Shown here one piece after another: positions 45,440-54,912 of a stretch of DNA of 64,000 nt (positions are counted from its first letter, which is position 1; every line of letters begins with the position of its first letter). The position numbers and the translations under genes were made by a program. The DNA lies in NCBI RefSeq assembly GCF_003952005.1, contig NZ_QXGJ01000004.1:179760-243759 (forward strand). Direction: 5' to 3'. The notes under the pieces are model-generated. The model saw nothing but the letters and a program-made list of their open reading frames with translations, had not been told where the DNA came from and searched no databases. The stretch is from Bifidobacterium callimiconis. GTDB lineage: Bacteria; Actinomycetota; Actinomycetes; Actinomycetales; Bifidobacteriaceae.

Positions 45440-45742
45440 ATGTTTGGTTTTGGTCCCAGTGAGGCGGATCTGCTGTCGGGTGCGCTGCCGCAGGCGGCCG
45501 CTCCCGCGAATGCGCCGGTGGTGCTGGCCGCGGCGGACGGCAACCAGCTCACGTCGAATGTGTTGGATCTGTTCGTCACGGCCGCGACTCTTGGCGGCGG
45601 CGCTTGGACGGTGTGGGGCGCGATCACGTTCGCGGCCGGCCTGAAGGACCAGAACGGTCCGCAGACGCAGTCGGGCCTGTGGCAGGCCGTGGGTGGCATC
45701 GTGATCCTGGCCGCGGCGCAGCTGTTCAGGGCCCTGGCCTGA
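45440..45742 (+). CDS. VirB2/Maff2-like small membrane subunit of the conjugation machine
   Basis: 100 residues with two hydrophobic segments around a short polar loop (GLKDQNGPQTQSGLW). This matches the Maff2 type of small subunit found before TrbL/PrgI/VirB4 in Gram-positive integrative elements. AAAGGAAG precedes the ATG. First gene of the type IV secretion operon, directly downstream of the site-C iterons. Confidence 0.7.
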   Translation: MFGFGPSEADLLSGALPQAAAPANAPVVLAAADGNQLTSNVLDLFVTAATLGGGAWTVWGAITFAAGLKDQNGPQTQSGLWQAVGGIVILAAAQLFRALA

Positions 45743-45755
45743 CGGGCGGCCGCGC

Positions 45756-46601
45756 ATGGAGGATTGGCTCATTGGCCTGTTGAACACCATCGGCAATGGT
45801 GTGTCGCAGGATATGGTGTCTCGGCTGTTGCAGACGCCGGCCGATTTCAACCATGACTTGTATGACCTGTCCCTGCGCGTGGCGGATACCGCCGTGAAGC
45901 CGATGGCGAGCATCGTGCTCGCCATCGTGTTTTCGATGGAGCTGGCGCGTGTGTCCACGAAGGTGGACGCGGATCGTGAGCTGGGTATGAAGATGGTCGC
46001 GGCGGCGATGCTGAGGATCGCGATCGTGTTCACGCTGGCGCAGAACAGCGAGCTGCTGTTGAAGGCGGTCGACGAGATCGGCTCGTCGATGATGTCGGGG
46101 TTCACGTCGGCGGCGCCCACGGAGGGCGCGACGAGCACGATGGGACTGGGCGACGCGATGGCGGATCAGATCAAGGATGCGGGTTGGGCCGGTCAGGCGG
46201 CGTGCATGGTGCTGCTGATCATTCCGTTCGTGGTGTCGCAGGCCGCGTCGATCGTGTTCACGGTCGTGATACTGCTGCGGTTCGTGCAGTTGTACATGAT
46301 GACGGCGTTCAATCCGCTGCCGGTCGCGTTCTGCGCGCATGAGGAGACGAAGGCGTGGGGCATCGGCTATTTCAAGCAGTACGCGGTGCTGGTGTTCCAG
46401 TGCGCGACCCTGTATCTCGCGGTGATCGTGTATCGCGTGTTCGTGAAGAACGTGCTGACGATGGACGGGTTCAAGGAGGGCGACAGTCTGCCGGGGTGGA
46501 TCATCTCGAATTTCGGGAATCTGCTGTTGGCGTCGGTGTTGCTGATCGGCATCGTGATGGTCGCGAACGGCGTGGCCAAGAAGCTGTTCGGCGGCGAGTG
46601 A
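45756..46601 (+). CDS. TrbL/VirB6-like conjugal transfer membrane protein
   Basis: 281 residues with about six to seven hydrophobic helices and the order expected of VirB6/TrbL proteins, which form the inner-membrane channel platform. It is 13 bases after the VirB2-like gene and 12 bases before the PrgI-like gene. Confidence 0.82.
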   Translation: MEDWLIGLLNTIGNGVSQDMVSRLLQTPADFNHDLYDLSLRVADTAVKPMASIVLAIVFSMELARVSTKVDADRELGMKMVAAAMLRIAIVFTLAQNSELLLKAVDEIGSSMMSGFTSAAPTEGATSTMGLGDAMADQIKDAGWAGQAACMVLLIIPFVVSQAASIVFTVVILLRFVQLYMMTAFNPLPVAFCAHEETKAWGIGYFKQYAVLVFQCATLYLAVIVYRVFVKNVLTMDGFKEGDSLPGWIISNFGNLLLASVLLIGIVMVANGVAKKLFGGE

Positions 46602-46613
46602 GAGGAGTCTGTT

Positions 46614-46961
46614 ATGGCGTTGCAGATGCCGGTGTACAGGGAGATCAGCGCGATCGAGTCGAAGGTGTTCCTGGGATTGTCGTGGCGTCAGCTGTTGGCG
46701 GCGTGCGCTCTGGCGGTGGTGTGCGGCGGCTCGTATCTGCTGTTGTGGATCGTGGCCGGCCTGCCGTCGGATCTGTGTATGTATCTGATCTTCCCGCCGG
46801 GCATTCCGATCGCGATGTGGGGGTGGTGGCGTCCCCGTGGTCTGATGCCCGAGCGGTACGCGCGTTACCTGTGGAGGCATTACGCGCATCGGAACGTGTA
46901 TTTGCTGGATGGCCCGTCGCGCCGGTTCGTCACGCCGGCCCGGCCGTCGTTGAAGGAGTAG
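46614..46961 (+). CDS. PrgI/VirB3-like protein
   Basis: 115 residues. An N-terminal amphipathic start (MPVYREISAIESKVFLGLSW), two membrane helices (about 25-48 and 52-72), then a short cytoplasmic tail. This is the PrgI family, the VirB3 equivalent that partners VirB4. GAGAGGAG precedes the ATG. Confidence 0.86.
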   Translation: MALQMPVYREISAIESKVFLGLSWRQLLAACALAVVCGGSYLLLWIVAGLPSDLCMYLIFPPGIPIAMWGWWRPRGLMPERYARYLWRHYAHRNVYLLDGPSRRFVTPARPSLKE

Positions 46962-46965
46962 TGGA

Positions 46966-49356
46966 GTGTTCGAGTTTCTTGGGAGGAAGGGCAATGCCGC
47001 GGCCGCGCGCGGGAAGGCGCGTGAGCGGGCGCGGTCGAGCGGGAGGATGCCCGCGAGCGTGAAGACGCTGATCGGGTTCGATTCGATGCTGCGCAACGGG
47101 ATCGCGTTCCTGGGCGATGACCGGTGGAGCGCGTCGATGGCGTTCACCGACATCAACTATCAGCTGGCGCCGGAGCGGCATCAGATGGAGATCATCGATC
47201 ATTGGGCCAAGATGCTGTCGGGGTTCGAGGGCGGTCAGGACATCCAGATCGGCTTGTATACGAGGACGCGTGGCATCGATGACGTGCTGTCGGATGTGCG
47301 GATGGAGGATCGCGGCGACGGGCTGGATCGGTGGCGTCGCGACTACAACGATCTGGTGGGCTCGAAGCTGGAGACGGCGTCGAGGAACACGGAGACGGTC
47401 AAGATCCTGACGTTGACGATCGAGGAGCATGATCGTGACGCGGCGGTGACCACGCTCAACGGCCTGTGCAATTCGGTCGCCGCACAGCTGAACGCGATCG
47501 ACGGGTGCCGGGCGACCCGGTTGAGCCGTGAGCAGCGTCTGGCGCTGATGTCGGAGATCCTGCGTCCGGGTGAGGATTTCACGTTCAACGAGCGTACGTT
47601 CCGTCATCTGCAGGGCCGGCCGGACATCAAGGATCTGGTGTGTCCGTGGATGATCGACGCGTCGAGGGCTTCGACGCTGCGCGTGGAGTCCCTGGATTCG
47701 GGGTTCTGGCATCGTACGCTGTGGATCTCGGGCCTGCCGCCGGAACTGTCGGACCAGCTGATCAACGAGCTGACGGGGTTGCGGGCGCGCGTGAACGTGA
47801 GCGTGCATCTGGCGCCGTATGATCGCGGCGATTCGCTGACGATGGTGCGTCGCAAGGGCGCGGAGATCAAGATGCAGGTGATGGAGACGCGCCGGCAGAA
47901 CCGTCGTCAGGGCCTGGACCCGGATGATCTGCCGGATGATCTGGCCGACCAGCAGACGCAGATCGGTGATCTGCGTGACGAGCTGCGGCGCACGAACCAG
48001 CGTCTGACGAACGCGATGATCGTGATCGGCGTGAGCGCGGACAGCGAGGAGGCGCTGGAGCATGCGGTCAGCCAGGTGCGCACGCGCGTCAACGCGCAGT
48101 CGTGCAAGGCGGAGTCGCTGTCGTTCATGCAGATCGAGGGTCTGGTCGCGGAGCTGCCGTTGGGCAACAATCCGCTGCCGATGCGGCGGACGCTGACGAC
48201 GAATTCGGCGTCGATCCTGATCCCGTTCACCACGCAGGAGGTGTACGAGCCGTCGGGCATCTTCTACGGGACGAACACGAAGACGGGCAATCCGATCGTG
48301 GCGGACCGGCGCGCGCACATGAACTCGAACGGGTTCATCCTGGGCACGTCGGGCGGCGGCAAGTCGTTCAGCGTCAAGCAGGAGATCGGCTCGATGTTCC
48401 TCAACCGCGACGACGACGTGATCATCATCGACCCGGAGCGTGAGTATCTGGCCCTGTGCGAGGCGTTCGGCGGGCAGATCGTGGAGATCAGCGCGGGCGG
48501 CCATCAGTGCATCAACCCGTTGGACATCGTGCTGGACGAGACCGGCGACGTGGATCCGATGAAGACGAAGACGAACAATCTGGTGTCGATGATCGGCTCG
48601 CTGGTCGGCGGCAACACGGGTCTGACCGCCGTGGAGAAGAGCTTGGTGGACCGGTCGGCGCTGGGCCTGTACGTGCGCTGGCGTGATTCCGGCTCCCCGC
48701 TGCAGCCGACGCTGGGGGATCTTCGCGACGCCCTGGAGGCGACGGGCGAGGATGCGGGCCATCTGCTGGCGGTGAGTCTGGACGCGTACACGTCGGGTTC
48801 GCTCTCGGGGTTCTCGGGGCAGACGAACGTGGACATGACCAACCGCATGACGGTGTTCGACGTGAGCGCGCTGACGGGCGAGCTGCGTACGTTCGGCATG
48901 ATGGTGATCATCGATCAGGTATGGAATCGCGTGCTGAAGAACCGTGCGGCGGGCCGGCGCACGTGGCTGTATGTGGACGAGTTCCACCGATTCTTTTCTA
49001 ACGGGTACGCGTCGGCCCAGTTCCTGGACATCTACAAGCGCGCCCGCAAGTATGGTCTGGGCGTGACGGGCATCACGCAGAACATCGAGGAGCTGCTGAT
49101 GGATGACGGGGCGAGGCTGATGCTGTCGAACTCGGATTTCCTGATGCTGCTGACGCAGAACGCGTCGGACGCGGACGAGCTGTGCTCGCTGCTCAAGCTC
49201 TCGGAGGAGCAGCGCTCGTATTTCACGAACGTGATGCCGGGTCAGGGTCTGATGAAGATCGGTCCCGCGTATGTGCCGTTCGACGGGCGTATCCGTGACG
49301 ACAGTCTGCTGTACGGCCTGTACACGACGAGCTTCGACGACAGGGAGTCCAGGTGA
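46966..49356 (+). CDS. virB4: VirB4-type conjugation ATPase
   Basis: 796 residues, starting at GTG with AAGGAG upstream. The N-terminal half is the VirB4 middle domain; the C-terminal half is a RecA-like ATPase with Walker A GTSGGGKS (about 459-466), Walker B VIIIDPERE and a YVDEFHRFF motif. It powers the type IV secretion channel. It lies 5 bases after the PrgI-like gene and overlaps the next gene by four bases. Confidence 0.95.
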   Translation: MFEFLGRKGNAAAARGKARERARSSGRMPASVKTLIGFDSMLRNGIAFLGDDRWSASMAFTDINYQLAPERHQMEIIDHWAKMLSGFEGGQDIQIGLYTRTRGIDDVLSDVRMEDRGDGLDRWRRDYNDLVGSKLETASRNTETVKILTLTIEEHDRDAAVTTLNGLCNSVAAQLNAIDGCRATRLSREQRLALMSEILRPGEDFTFNERTFRHLQGRPDIKDLVCPWMIDASRASTLRVESLDSGFWHRTLWISGLPPELSDQLINELTGLRARVNVSVHLAPYDRGDSLTMVRRKGAEIKMQVMETRRQNRRQGLDPDDLPDDLADQQTQIGDLRDELRRTNQRLTNAMIVIGVSADSEEALEHAVSQVRTRVNAQSCKAESLSFMQIEGLVAELPLGNNPLPMRRTLTTNSASILIPFTTQEVYEPSGIFYGTNTKTGNPIVADRRAHMNSNGFILGTSGGGKSFSVKQEIGSMFLNRDDDVIIIDPEREYLALCEAFGGQIVEISAGGHQCINPLDIVLDETGDVDPMKTKTNNLVSMIGSLVGGNTGLTAVEKSLVDRSALGLYVRWRDSGSPLQPTLGDLRDALEATGEDAGHLLAVSLDAYTSGSLSGFSGQTNVDMTNRMTVFDVSALTGELRTFGMMVIIDQVWNRVLKNRAAGRRTWLYVDEFHRFFSNGYASAQFLDIYKRARKYGLGVTGITQNIEELLMDDGARLMLSNSDFLMLLTQNASDADELCSLLKLSEEQRSYFTNVMPGQGLMKIGPAYVPFDGRIRDDSLLYGLYTTSFDDRESR

Positions 49357-51125
49357 GCGGCGCGCGCACCGCGGCTCCGCCGGCGTCGGCCGGCGCCCGT
49401 CCCTCCGGAGGTGCCGGCGCGACAGGCTCGCCCGCGGCCTCGGCCGGGGCTTCCGCCGCCGCTGCGGCGGCTGGCGGTCAGGTGGTGCCCGATGGGCAGA
49501 TGGTGGACCGCAAGCCGGGCAAGCGCCGGGTCTCGCGCGCGGTGGGTGCGACGGTGCATCGCGCGTGGTCGGCGTCCGCGGACCGGTCGGACGCCGCGTC
49601 GTCCATGGGCGTGGATTCGGTGGGCCTGTCGGTGTCGGTCGCGTCGAAGCCGGTGGGGGCCGTCGGCCGTGCCGCGGGCCGCAAGGCCAAGCGTGCCGCC
49701 GGCGCGAAGATCCGTTCGTGGATCGGTGTCGAGCAGAAGGTCGAGGAGACCGCCAGCCGTCGGATCGTGATGATGAAGAAGGCCGGGCGCGCGTCCAATC
49801 GGATCGGCCGGGCGTTCGGCGGCGGCGTGCATGACGTGCGTTCCCGGCTGACCGCGGAGGACACGGACGTGACGTCGCGGATCGGCTCGTCAGCGCAGAC
49901 CCTGGCGTTCCGGTCGGTCACGACGGCCGGCCGTGGCGCGGTGAAGGGCACGGCGTTCGCGGTCAAGCACCGTCACGCGCCGGCCCAGGCCGCGCGGGCC
50001 ACGGTGTCCGGCGCCCGGGGGTTCGCGTCGGCCGTTTCGAGGGCCGCGTCCGCCGCCCGGGTGGCGGTCACGCGTGCCATCGCGGCGGTGTCGGCGGGTT
50101 CGGCGCCGATGGTCCTGGTCGTGGCCGCGGTCACGGCCGTGGCTGTTGTGCTGGTCGCGATCCTGTCGTGGCTGCCCCTGTCGAAGGACCAGAGCGCGGC
50201 CGTCGCGGGCGGCGACGTGCAGAACGTGCCGGCCGAGTACGTGGAGGACGTCAAGCGTGCGGGTTCGATCTGCGCGACCGTGACGCCGGCCGTGATCGCC
50301 GCGCAGATCGAGGCGGAGTCCAACTGGAATCCGAACGCGGGCAGTTCGGCGGGCGCGCAGGGCATCGCGCAGTTCATTCCCTCGACGTGGGCGACGCATG
50401 GCATGGACGGTGACGGCGATGGCAAGGCCGATGTCATGAACCCGCATGACGCGATCTGGTCGCAGGGCAACTACATGTGCCAGCTCGCGGACGGCGTGGC
50501 CGCGCTGCAGTCGGCGGGACGCGTGTCGGGGGACGCATTGTCGCTGACGCTCGCCGCGTACAACGCGGGTCTGGGCGCGGTGGCCAACTATCACGGCATT
50601 CCCCCGTACAAGGAGACGCAGGGGTACGTGCAGAAGATCGTGGGCCGTGTCCCCTACTATCAGGCGGCCGGCGAGGGGTCCGACGGCGCTCAGGCGGGTA
50701 CGCTTTCCCCGCCGATGATCATGAAGCAGGACGGCTATCACGTGGACTTCACGGCGATGGGCATCGCCGCGACGAGCACGACGTACGAGCTGTATCAGTG
50801 CACGTGGTGGGCGTCGGTGCGTCGCGCGCAGATCGGCAAGCCTGTCGACCCGTACATGGGCAACGGCGGCCAGTGGAACGAGAAGGGTCTCGCCCTGGGC
50901 TACTCGGTGTCCGGCGCGCCGCGTCCGGGCGACGTGATCGTGTTCGAGCCGGGCGTGCATGGCAGCAGCCGCGTCTACGGGCATGTGGCCGTGGTCGAGC
51001 AGGTGAACGGCGACGGGTCGATCCTGATCAGTCAGTCGGGCACGGGATGGATGGCGGTGGTCACGGAGACCATCAGCGCGCAGTCGCTGTCCCAGATGGG
51101 CTCCGGCATCAGCTTCATCCACTAG
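49353..51125 (+). CDS. lytic transglycosylase-CHAP cell-wall hydrolase of the conjugation machine (VirB1-like)
   Basis: 590 residues. A long Ala/Arg-rich cytoplasmic N terminus (about 1-245) leads to one membrane helix (about 250-272). A soluble lytic transglycosylase domain follows (about 310-420; AAQIEAESNWNP with the catalytic glutamate, then GIAQFIPSTW and LAAYNAGLGAV). A CHAP/NlpC-type peptidase domain ends it (about 475-590; QCTWWAS with the cysteine, then GHVAVVEQV with the histidine). Both activities cut peptidoglycan to let the transfer channel through. Start overlaps virB4 (GTGA). Confidence 0.9.
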   Translation: MSGARTAAPPASAGARPSGGAGATGSPAASAGASAAAAAAGGQVVPDGQMVDRKPGKRRVSRAVGATVHRAWSASADRSDAASSMGVDSVGLSVSVASKPVGAVGRAAGRKAKRAAGAKIRSWIGVEQKVEETASRRIVMMKKAGRASNRIGRAFGGGVHDVRSRLTAEDTDVTSRIGSSAQTLAFRSVTTAGRGAVKGTAFAVKHRHAPAQAARATVSGARGFASAVSRAASAARVAVTRAIAAVSAGSAPMVLVVAAVTAVAVVLVAILSWLPLSKDQSAAVAGGDVQNVPAEYVEDVKRAGSICATVTPAVIAAQIEAESNWNPNAGSSAGAQGIAQFIPSTWATHGMDGDGDGKADVMNPHDAIWSQGNYMCQLADGVAALQSAGRVSGDALSLTLAAYNAGLGAVANYHGIPPYKETQGYVQKIVGRVPYYQAAGEGSDGAQAGTLSPPMIMKQDGYHVDFTAMGIAATSTTYELYQCTWWASVRRAQIGKPVDPYMGNGGQWNEKGLALGYSVSGAPRPGDVIVFEPGVHGSSRVYGHVAVVEQVNGDGSILISQSGTGWMAVVTETISAQSLSQMGSGISFIH

Positions 51126-51138
51126 AGCGAGGAGAAAC

Positions 51139-51738
51139 ATGAACATGGATATGGATGACCGGAGGTTCCGGCGTCGTGTCGTGCTTCTGGCGGTCGGCGC
51201 CGTCGTGGTGTTCGGCGTGCTGATCGGCATGGCGGCCGGCGGGTCGACGTTCGAGGAGACGTTCGGCCGGCATGACGCGTCGCCGTCGGCCACGGCGTCG
51301 GTCTCGCCGTCCTCGTCGGCGTCTCGGACGGCCGAGGCGTCGCCGAACCCGTCCGTCTCGACGTCGGCCGAGGTCCGGGGCGTGGAGGCGGACGGGGCGG
51401 CCGGCGCGTGCGACGCGATGGCCGCGGACGCGGTCCGCGCGTTCGTGACGGATTCGCCGGATCGCGACGCCGCGCTACACCGTCTGTTCACGGATGACGC
51501 GCAGGGACTGTCGACTCCGGTGTCGGCGCTGGCCGGCCAGGACGCCGACGTGGACTACGGGACCGGGCTGATGGATGGTTCGGCGTCGACCGCGGTGTGC
51601 AGTGTGTGGAACGGCGGCGAGTCGCCGTGGATCGTGTCGCTGCGCGTGCAGGACACGGGACGGTGGATGGCGACCGGCATCCAGGGCCCGTACGACCAGT
51701 ATGTGATGGAGAATCCCGACGATGCGGCGGATCGATGA
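51139..51738 (+). CDS. single-pass membrane protein of the conjugation operon
   Basis: 199 residues. A short basic cytoplasmic start, a membrane helix (about 12-33), a Ser/Ala/Thr-rich stalk and an outer domain of about 110 residues. This layout is like TcpC/VirB8-type proteins, but I cannot match the fold. GAGGAG precedes the ATG. Confidence 0.68.
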   Translation: MNMDMDDRRFRRRVVLLAVGAVVVFGVLIGMAAGGSTFEETFGRHDASPSATASVSPSSSASRTAEASPNPSVSTSAEVRGVEADGAAGACDAMAADAVRAFVTDSPDRDAALHRLFTDDAQGLSTPVSALAGQDADVDYGTGLMDGSASTAVCSVWNGGESPWIVSLRVQDTGRWMATGIQGPYDQYVMENPDDAADR

Positions 51739-53053
51739 GCATGCCCCGGCGGATGGCGGCATCCCGCCGCATACGAGTCCGGAGCGCCTGTACGCCATGG
51801 CCATGGATCTGGAGTGGCGTGACCGGCTCGACGAGATCGCCGCTCACCGGAACTCGTGGCCGGCGCTGAGGCGGTGGGCCAACCGGGCTCGCCGTCTGGG
51901 CGTGGACGTGGCGGGCAATCCTCCGCCGCCGCCCGGCTGGGTGCCGCCGGTCCCGCACCGTGACCCGTCCGCCGTGCGCGCCCTGATGCTCGCGGACACG
52001 GCGGCGATGCTCGGCCTGCGTGGCGATGGTCCGGAGGTGCCGCGCGAGAGGCGTGTGGGAGTAGGCGTGGCCGGGCATGGTCCGGTCGTGGAGCGTCCCT
52101 CGTGGGAGTCGCTGATCTCGGGTCGTGACGATGCCGGGCGGACGGTCGAGGACGAGCGGGTGCGGGTGAGCATGGGTTCCCGTCTGCGACGCGTGATGCC
52201 GGTCGTGGCCCTGGTCGTCCTGGTGGCCTGCGGTGTCGGCGCGGTGGCATTCAACGCGTCCCGCGGCGATGCTCCCGCCCCGGCTCCGGGCCTGCCGTCG
52301 GCCGTGGCGCGCCCGTCGTCATCCCCGTCCGCGTCGGCGGTGCCGAAGGGGTGGGATGAGGCGCGCGGCGAGGCGGCGGCCCTGGCGGTCAGGGTCTCGG
52401 CCAGTCCGGTCGCGGACGACGAGCAGGTCGCCGCTGGTCTGGCGGGGATGCGCACGCTCATGGATGACGGCTCGTATCCGGTCAAACGGCTGGACCGGGC
52501 TCGGCGTGATCTCGCGTCGACGTGGGGCACCGTGATGGACGTTCGCGCCGAGGAGACGGGTTCGGCCCTGGCCGACGTGATCGGCCGTGCGGACGGGCTG
52601 AAGGACGCGCATGCCGGGCCGGATCGCGACGAGATGCGCCGGCTGGCGGACAAGTGGCGTGGCGTGACGGTCGACCGGTCGAATCTGGCCGATGCGATCA
52701 ACGCGCGTACGAGGCTCGGCCAGCTCGTCGACGCCCTGTCCAAGGACAAGGCCACGGGCGGGAAGGATTCGGCCGGCAAGGCCACGTCGAAGCCGTCCTC
52801 CTCCCCCGGTTCGTCGGGCTCGTCCGGGAAGGATACCCAGGACGGGAACGGGGGCTCGCGGGCCTCCGGCACCGGAGTGGACGCCGGCTCGTCCGACGGT
52901 TCGCCGTCCGGGAAGGACTCGGCCGGTTCGGGTTCGACCGGCTCCTCGTCCGGCGGGGATCTGACGGTGGTGCCGGGACAGGGTTCGTCGGGCTGGGATG
53001 TGCCGGCGGACGGTCCGGTGGAGGTGTTCCCGGACGTGGATCCGAGTCTGTGA
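51722..53053 (+). CDS. membrane protein with N-terminal helical repeat-like domain
   Basis: 443 residues. The first 60 residues (SPERLYAMAMDLEWRDRLDE, IAAHRNSWPALRRWANRAR) resemble the leucine-rich-repeat-variant helical module seen in some actinobacterial proteins. A proline-rich linker, a membrane helix (about 155-177), a helical outer domain and a Ser/Gly/Asp-rich tail follow. It overlaps the previous gene by 17 bases and ends the conjugation operon. Function unknown; perhaps structural in the channel. Confidence 0.66.
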   Translation: MRRIDEHAPADGGIPPHTSPERLYAMAMDLEWRDRLDEIAAHRNSWPALRRWANRARRLGVDVAGNPPPPPGWVPPVPHRDPSAVRALMLADTAAMLGLRGDGPEVPRERRVGVGVAGHGPVVERPSWESLISGRDDAGRTVEDERVRVSMGSRLRRVMPVVALVVLVACGVGAVAFNASRGDAPAPAPGLPSAVARPSSSPSASAVPKGWDEARGEAAALAVRVSASPVADDEQVAAGLAGMRTLMDDGSYPVKRLDRARRDLASTWGTVMDVRAEETGSALADVIGRADGLKDAHAGPDRDEMRRLADKWRGVTVDRSNLADAINARTRLGQLVDALSKDKATGGKDSAGKATSKPSSSPGSSGSSGKDTQDGNGGSRASGTGVDAGSSDGSPSGKDSAGSGSTGSSSGGDLTVVPGQGSSGWDVPADGPVEVFPDVDPSL

Positions 53054-53061
53054 CCTATGAC

Positions 53062-53118
53062 GCGGCCCCCGCGTCCGTTTCCCCTGGCTTGGGGATGCGG
53101 GCGCGGGGGCCGTTTTCC
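53062..53118. terminator. terminator between the two convergent transfer operons
   Basis: CGGCCCCCGCG and CGCGGGGGCCG flank a loop containing a smaller CCCC/GGGG stem, followed by TTTTC on the plus strand. It lies 10 bases after the last conjugation gene and just before the end of virD4. Confidence 0.82.
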
Positions 53119-53127
53119 TGTCTGGTG

Positions 53128-54912
53128 TTATCTGGTCTTCCTCTCCTTGGCCTTGCCGGCCTTGCCGATTGGCTTGCGGGGGTTCCATCCGTTGGAGTGC
53201 TTGAGGGTGGATCGGCTCGCGGGGCGGGGCTGCTGGCCGGGGCGGATCTTGTCGGAGAGGAACGGGTGGACGCCGCGCAGCATGTACACGCATTTGGCGT
53301 TGTCCATCTGGGCGAGTTCGTCGGGGGTCATGAGCTCGCGTCCGGTCCTGCGGTTGCTGATGGTGAAGCTGCCGCTGGCTCCCTTGCTCTGGCTGGTGTC
53401 GCGCATGTCGATGGTGGCCTTGCCGAGCTGTTTGGAGATCCATTCGGTGGTGGTCTGTTCGTTGCCGCCGAGGTAGAGCACGTTGTCGCAGTTGCCGATG
53501 ATGGTCTCCCATTGCTTCTCGTACATGGCCTTGAGCTGGGCCATGGTCTGCAGGATCACGCTGACGCTGATGTTGCGTGAGCGGATCGTGGACACGAGGG
53601 TGTCGAAGTTTGGGATGCGGCCGACGTTGGCGAACTCGTCGAGGAAGCAGTGCAGTGGCGTGGGCAGGGACTGTCCCTCCATGTTGCGGGTGCGTTTGAT
53701 GACGTTGTCGAAGAGGCACTGGTAGAAGATCGCGGCGATGAAGTTGAAGGTGCGGTCCTCGTCGGGCAGGGCGAGGAAGATCGCGGTCCGGGTCCCGGTC
53801 GTGCCGATCCGGTCGATGCCGATGTTGTCGGTCTCGAGGATCCTGCGCACGTTGACGACCTGGAGTGGTGCGAGGCGGACGCCGATGGAGATGATGATGG
53901 ACTTCTTCGTCTCGCCGGCGCCCTTGCTGAAGGGCGTGTACTGGCTGACGACGAACTTGAGGCCGCGGGCGATGCGTCCGGTCTCCTCGTCCCATTCGTC
54001 GGGGTTGGCCTCCCACTCTCGGACGAGTTCGCGGGCGGCCTGGATCTTGATGTCCATCTCGCTCATGCGGGTCTCGTCCTCTTCGCTGGCTTCGAGGTCG
54101 TCGGTCAGGTCGAGCACGCTGGTGAGGTTGCGGTGTGTGTCGTCGGCGGTGTAGTAGATGTAGCCGATGAGCGCGGTGAGCAGGCTTTTCTCGCTTTTCT
54201 CCCAGAACTGGTCGCCGCCGTTGCGGGCCTCGGGGTTGTTGGTGTTCTCGATGATGTTGCCCACGAGACGCATGATGGCCACGTCGGCCTTGTCCTCGTC
54301 GATGTATTTGAGCGGGTTGAACGTGGTGGCCGTGGTCAGGTCGATCAGGTCGAGTTTGTGGACCTCGTATCCCTGGTCGGCGAGCTGCTGCGCGCAGCGG
54401 TCGTGGAGTTCGCCCTTGGGGTCGGTACATACGTAGTCCATGCTGGCGTTGGCGATGTTGGGCAGCACGTAGCCGCTGGTCTTGCCGGCGCCGGAGCCGC
54501 CGATGACGATGGTGTTGAGGTTGCGGCGGGTGGCCATGGTGTCGAGGCTGAGTCCTTCGCTGGCGGTCATCTGGAGGTTCTGTCGGCGGTCCTTGTCGGT
54601 GTAGGGGGCCATTTCCTCGGGTTTGGCCCAGCGGGCGGAACCGAATTCCTCGCCTTCGCGGTAGTTGCGGCGCATGCTCCATTTGTAGAGCCAGGCGACG
54701 CCGACCAGGAACATGCCGGCGAGGCCGCCGAGCAGGCTGTTCTGGTCGAGGCCGATGCCGGTGGGGTCGGCGAGGGCCGCGGTGACGGCGTTGATGGTCG
54801 CGTCGGGCGAGGCTCCCGTGGCGATGGACGTGGTGACGGCGTGGGTGATGACGTCGCCGGCCCATAGTCCCAGGAGCATGGTGAGGATGATGGGGAATGC
54901 TTTTCGGATCAT
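53128..54912 (-). CDS. virD4: VirD4/TraG-type coupling protein
   Basis: 594 residues with two N-terminal membrane helices (about 5-30 and 60-80), Walker A GGSGAGKT (138-145), and Walker B in HCFLDEFANVG. It links the relaxosome to the secretion channel. The C-terminal tail is basic. It is the last gene of the minus-strand mobilisation operon and overlaps the upstream gene by four bases. The ribosome-binding site is weak, so translation probably depends on that coupling. Confidence 0.94.
   Translation of the reverse strand: MIRKAFPIILTMLLGLWAGDVITHAVTTSIATGASPDATINAVTAALADPTGIGLDQNSLLGGLAGMFLVGVAWLYKWSMRRNYREGEEFGSARWAKPEEMAPYTDKDRRQNLQMTASEGLSLDTMATRRNLNTIVIGGSGAGKTSGYVLPNIANASMDYVCTDPKGELHDRCAQQLADQGYEVHKLDLIDLTTATTFNPLKYIDEDKADVAIMRLVGNIIENTNNPEARNGGDQFWEKSEKSLLTALIGYIYYTADDTHRNLTSVLDLTDDLEASEEDETRMSEMDIKIQAARELVREWEANPDEWDEETGRIARGLKFVVSQYTPFSKGAGETKKSIIISIGVRLAPLQVVNVRRILETDNIGIDRIGTTGTRTAIFLALPDEDRTFNFIAAIFYQCLFDNVIKRTRNMEGQSLPTPLHCFLDEFANVGRIPNFDTLVSTIRSRNISVSVILQTMAQLKAMYEKQWETIIGNCDNVLYLGGNEQTTTEWISKQLGKATIDMRDTSQSKGASGSFTISNRRTGRELMTPDELAQMDNAKCVYMLRGVHPFLSDKIRPGQQPRPASRSTLKHSNGWNPRKPIGKAGKAKERKTR

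Noticed and set aside
52319..54865. 848-codon minus-strand frame across virD4
   Set aside because: His/Arg/Pro-rich out-of-frame shadow of the coupling protein gene.
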